From Anaerolineae bacterium (GTDB taxonomy: Bacteria; Chloroflexota; Anaerolineae; JAADDB01): DNA of 15,974 nucleotides. Where the stretch lies: NCBI GenBank assembly GCA_015486895.1, contig WFQT01000125.1, positions 1 through 15,974 of the forward strand. Reading direction: 5' to 3'. The notes below the pieces were generated by a model. It was not told the DNA's origin. It made no database searches and was given only the letters and a program-made list of their open reading frames with translations. Every line of letters starts with the position of its first letter. The first letter of the stretch is position 1. Shown one piece after another: positions 14,284 through 15,974 of this stretch. A program made the translations under genes and the position numbers.

Positions 14284-15300
14284 CTACATTGTTACCTCAC
14301 CATTGTCTGCTGCCGACAAAGCAGCATCATCGCCGACATTGAGGCTTTGAGCTGAGCCATTCACCTGAGCCCGTCGCCCTAACAAAGATGCCTCCAGGAT
14401 TACGCTCTCCACAACAGCCTCCGCTTCTAAGATGCTATCGCTCACCACTGCCCGCCGCACGACGGCGTGGTCACCAATACTGGCGTATGGTCCTACCACG
14501 GCTTCCTCCAGTGTGGCCGTAGGAGCCACATAAGAAGGAGGGATAATCAAAGCGCCGGGAAATGACACGGTGTCATCATTATTGCGACCGTGTCTTAAGA
14601 GATAACGATTTGTTTGCAAAACAGCGTCCACCTTGCCGCAATCTTCCCACACATCTACGCCTCGAACCAAAAAGCGGGCCCCCCCGTCAACCATCAACTG
14701 GACAGCATCGGCCAGGTAATATTCCCCTTTCGTCCGCAACTGACGGTCAAACATCTCCTCGACGGCAACAACCAAATCTGCCCCCTCGCGGAAATAATAG
14801 AGGCCAATTAACGCTTGACGGTGCTCCATGGTCTCCGGTTTCTCCACCAGCTTCATAGCCTGCCCCTCAGCATCAGTAACCACAATGCCAAAACGCCTTG
14901 GGTCTTCTACTTCCTTGGTGAAAATGACCCCGTCCACCGACGGTTCCAGATTGTTCAGAAACGATATATCCGTCTCAACGATGGTATCCACGAAGACAAC
15001 AATTACCGGCCCCTGCATCCACTCCCGGGCCAACCAGAGAGCGTGCGCCTGTCCCAACAGCTCTTTCTGCTCAACGTAATGAGCAGTCAAATTCGGATAG
15101 TGCTGCTTCACATAAGCACCAATCTGCTCACCCAAATAGCCAACAATGAAGACCACCTCGTCCACATTCAAACCACTAAAAGTATCTAAAACATGGCCTA
15201 AGACTGCTTTCCCGGCCACGGAGATAAGTGGTTTCGGCTTGCTGTAAGTATGCGGCCGCATTCGCTTGCCAAATCCGGCCAGAGGAATAATGATTTTCAT
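14284..15300 (-). CDS. Sugar-1-phosphate nucleotidyltransferase with C-terminal left-handed beta-helix
   Basis: This 338-residue cytoplasmic enzyme couples a sugar-1-phosphate to a nucleoside triphosphate, releasing pyrophosphate and an activated sugar for glycan synthesis. The N-terminal domain has the signature LAGFGKRMRPHTYSKPKPL (G9, R13, K23), the nucleotide segment LLGQAHAL (81-88), the metal-site D105 in VFVDT, EKPE (153-156) and the second metal residue D220 in WEDCGK. From about residue 250 to the end, hexapeptide-like repeats (IPPSYVAPTATLEEAVVG, then ASIGDHAVV) predict a beta-helix, as in glucose-1-phosphate thymidylyltransferase-like and GlmU-like proteins. The ATG at 15298-15300 has GAGGT about 8 nt upstream. 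A GTG at 15318 would put that site inside the gene. It is divergent from the guanylate-kinase-like gene. The NTP and sugar cannot be assigned. Confidence 0.9.
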   Translation of the reverse strand: MKIIIPLAGFGKRMRPHTYSKPKPLISVAGKAVLGHVLDTFSGLNVDEVVFIVGYLGEQIGAYVKQHYPNLTAHYVEQKELLGQAHALWLAREWMQGPVIVVFVDTIVETDISFLNNLEPSVDGVIFTKEVEDPRRFGIVVTDAEGQAMKLVEKPETMEHRQALIGLYYFREGADLVVAVEEMFDRQLRTKGEYYLADAVQLMVDGGARFLVRGVDVWEDCGKVDAVLQTNRYLLRHGRNNDDTVSFPGALIIPPSYVAPTATLEEAVVGPYASIGDHAVVRRAVVSDSILEAEAVVESVILEASLLGRRAQVNGSAQSLNVGDDAALSAADNGEVTM

Positions 15301-15302
15301 GT

Positions 15303-15331
15303 TTGGTGACCTCTTCACACAATGGTATAAT
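15303..15331 (+). promoter_or_regulatory. Promoter of the guanylate-kinase-like gene (extended -10)
   Basis: TGGTATAAT (15323-15331) combines a perfect TATAAT with the upstream TGn of an extended -10. TTGGTG (15303-15308) is a weak -35 at 17 bp. Transcription would start near 15338, about 31 nt before the ATG. Confidence 0.65.
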
Positions 15332-15356
15332 ATCAGCTTACTGAGCCTGCCTTAAA
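15328..15356 (-). promoter_or_regulatory. Candidate promoter of the nucleotidyltransferase gene, overlapping the divergent one
   Basis: On the minus strand TATTAT (15328-15333) is the mirror of the plus-strand -10 within GGTATAATATC. A weak TTTAAG lies 17 bp upstream at 15351-15356. The leader would be about 20 nt long, leaving room for GAGGT. The opposite promoter is the better match. Confidence 0.4.
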
Positions 15357-15368
15357 TAGGAAATAACC

Positions 15369-15974
15369 ATGAACGAACTAACCCAAGACAAGTCCGGCGA
15401 ACGAAGTGTAAATATCTTTTTAGCCCTTGCCGGCCCTTCCGGTGTCGGTAAAGCCACACTAACCCGCGTTTTGCTGGAACGACACCCAGAAATCGTGCGC
15501 CTGACCACTTACACAACCCGCAAGCCCCGGCCAGATGAAGTGCCGGGGGACCAATATTTCTTCGTCGACCGAGATACTTTTTTAGCCATGTATCATCGCG
15601 GCGAGCTCATGGAATCGAGCCCCGTCTACCAGGACGGCAACCTTTACGGTATGCCCAACAACATCCTCAACCAGGTGCCCCCGGGAAAAGAAATGGCTCT
15701 AGTAGAAGTGGACATGGCCGGCATCAAGTTCTTGAAAACACGTTACCCGGACTGCATCACCATTCTCGTCGTGGCACCGTTAGACGAGTTAGCGCAACGC
15801 ATCGCACTGCGGGAGCCAGGCATGGGGGAAGACGAATACCAAAAACGGTTAACCTCTGCCACTAAGTGGCTACAAAAAGCGCCCTCCTTTGATTACATTA
15901 TCGAAAACGAACAAGGCGCTTTAGAAAAAGCACTCCAAAAAATAGAAGCGATCATCACAGCCGAGATGTCGCGA
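15369..15974 (+). CDS. Guanylate kinase-like protein (partial at right edge)
   Basis: The frame from ATG 15369 stays open for 202 codons to the window edge with no stop. Its length already matches guanylate kinases, which phosphorylate GMP to GDP with ATP. The P-loop is GPSGVGKAT (residues 22-30, K28). The GMP-binding region reads YTTRKPRPDE (48-57) and YFFV, then DGNLYGMP. A core strand reads LVEVDMAG, and a lid-like REPGMGEDEYQKRL follows. Several usual residues differ: Ala follows the P-loop Lys (a Thr comes next), the PRxGE Gly is Asp, the YGT/S residue is Met, and DxQG is DMAG. It may be a divergent gmk or a paralogue, so I withhold the symbol. AGGAA lies about 7 nt before the start. Confidence 0.85.
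   Translation, partial: MNELTQDKSGERSVNIFLALAGPSGVGKATLTRVLLERHPEIVRLTTYTTRKPRPDEVPGDQYFFVDRDTFLAMYHRGELMESSPVYQDGNLYGMPNNILNQVPPGKEMALVEVDMAGIKFLKTRYPDCITILVVAPLDELAQRIALREPGMGEDEYQKRLTSATKWLQKAPSFDYIIENEQGALEKALQKIEAIITAEMSR

Noticed and set aside
15301..15318. Upstream GTG for the nucleotidyltransferase
   Set aside because: The ribosome site GAGGT falls inside this extension, and family members begin at MKIIIPLAG.

Overview
The window reads as chromosomal DNA of a free-living bacterium, most likely an uncultured member of the Chloroflexota (inference). The support is a very large membrane sensor kinase with a seven-helix N-terminus and stacked GAF domains, several GT-C type membrane proteins, and intergenic runs of short imperfect repeats of a kind I associate with that phylum. 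No rRNA, tRNA, CRISPR array, transposase or phage gene was seen.

Layout. (1) Positions 43-6754, minus strand: a tightly packed six-gene operon. In transcription order it encodes a Tat-signal gluconate-2-dehydrogenase-subunit-3-like protein, a GMC flavoprotein oxidoreductase, a polytopic GT-C-like membrane protein, a small NifX/NifB-C-like protein, a radical SAM enzyme and a NAD(P)-dependent epimerase/dehydratase. Gene junctions are 4 bp and 13 bp gaps or 4-29 bp overlaps, so co-expression is very likely. (2) 6755-6964: a spacer carrying eight heptamer repeats. (3) 6965-8689, minus: a second GT-C type (GT39/PMT-like) glycosyltransferase with a TTG start and its own candidate promoter. (4) 8690-9340: a 651 bp divergent spacer without a credible gene, filled with repeats. 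Its right two thirds look like a MITE-like element (8918-9322) with imperfect terminal inverted repeats built from roughly 10-bp units and ending in CTATTTTC. (5) 9341-12925, plus: a 1194-residue sensor histidine kinase, visibly poorer in G+C than its neighbours and bracketed by copies of the same repeat family. (6) 12926-13098: a convergent spacer with repeat and hairpin sequence. (7) 13099-14211, minus: alanine dehydrogenase. (8) 14284-15300, minus: a sugar-1-phosphate nucleotidyltransferase with a C-terminal beta-helix and a good intrinsic terminator. (9) 15369-15974, plus: a guanylate-kinase-like protein running off the right edge, transcribed divergently from a compact shared promoter region.

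How the genes fit together. The operon plus the two membrane glycosyltransferase-like proteins and the nucleotidyltransferase suggest envelope glycan or glycolipid chemistry. The GMC/Tat pair looks like an exported flavin dehydrogenase of the gluconate/fructose/glucose dehydrogenase type, but no cytochrome c partner is in view. The combination with a radical SAM enzyme, a NifX-like protein and an epimerase in one operon is unusual, and its joint substrate cannot be read from sequence. The most notable non-coding signal is the repeat system around the histidine kinase.
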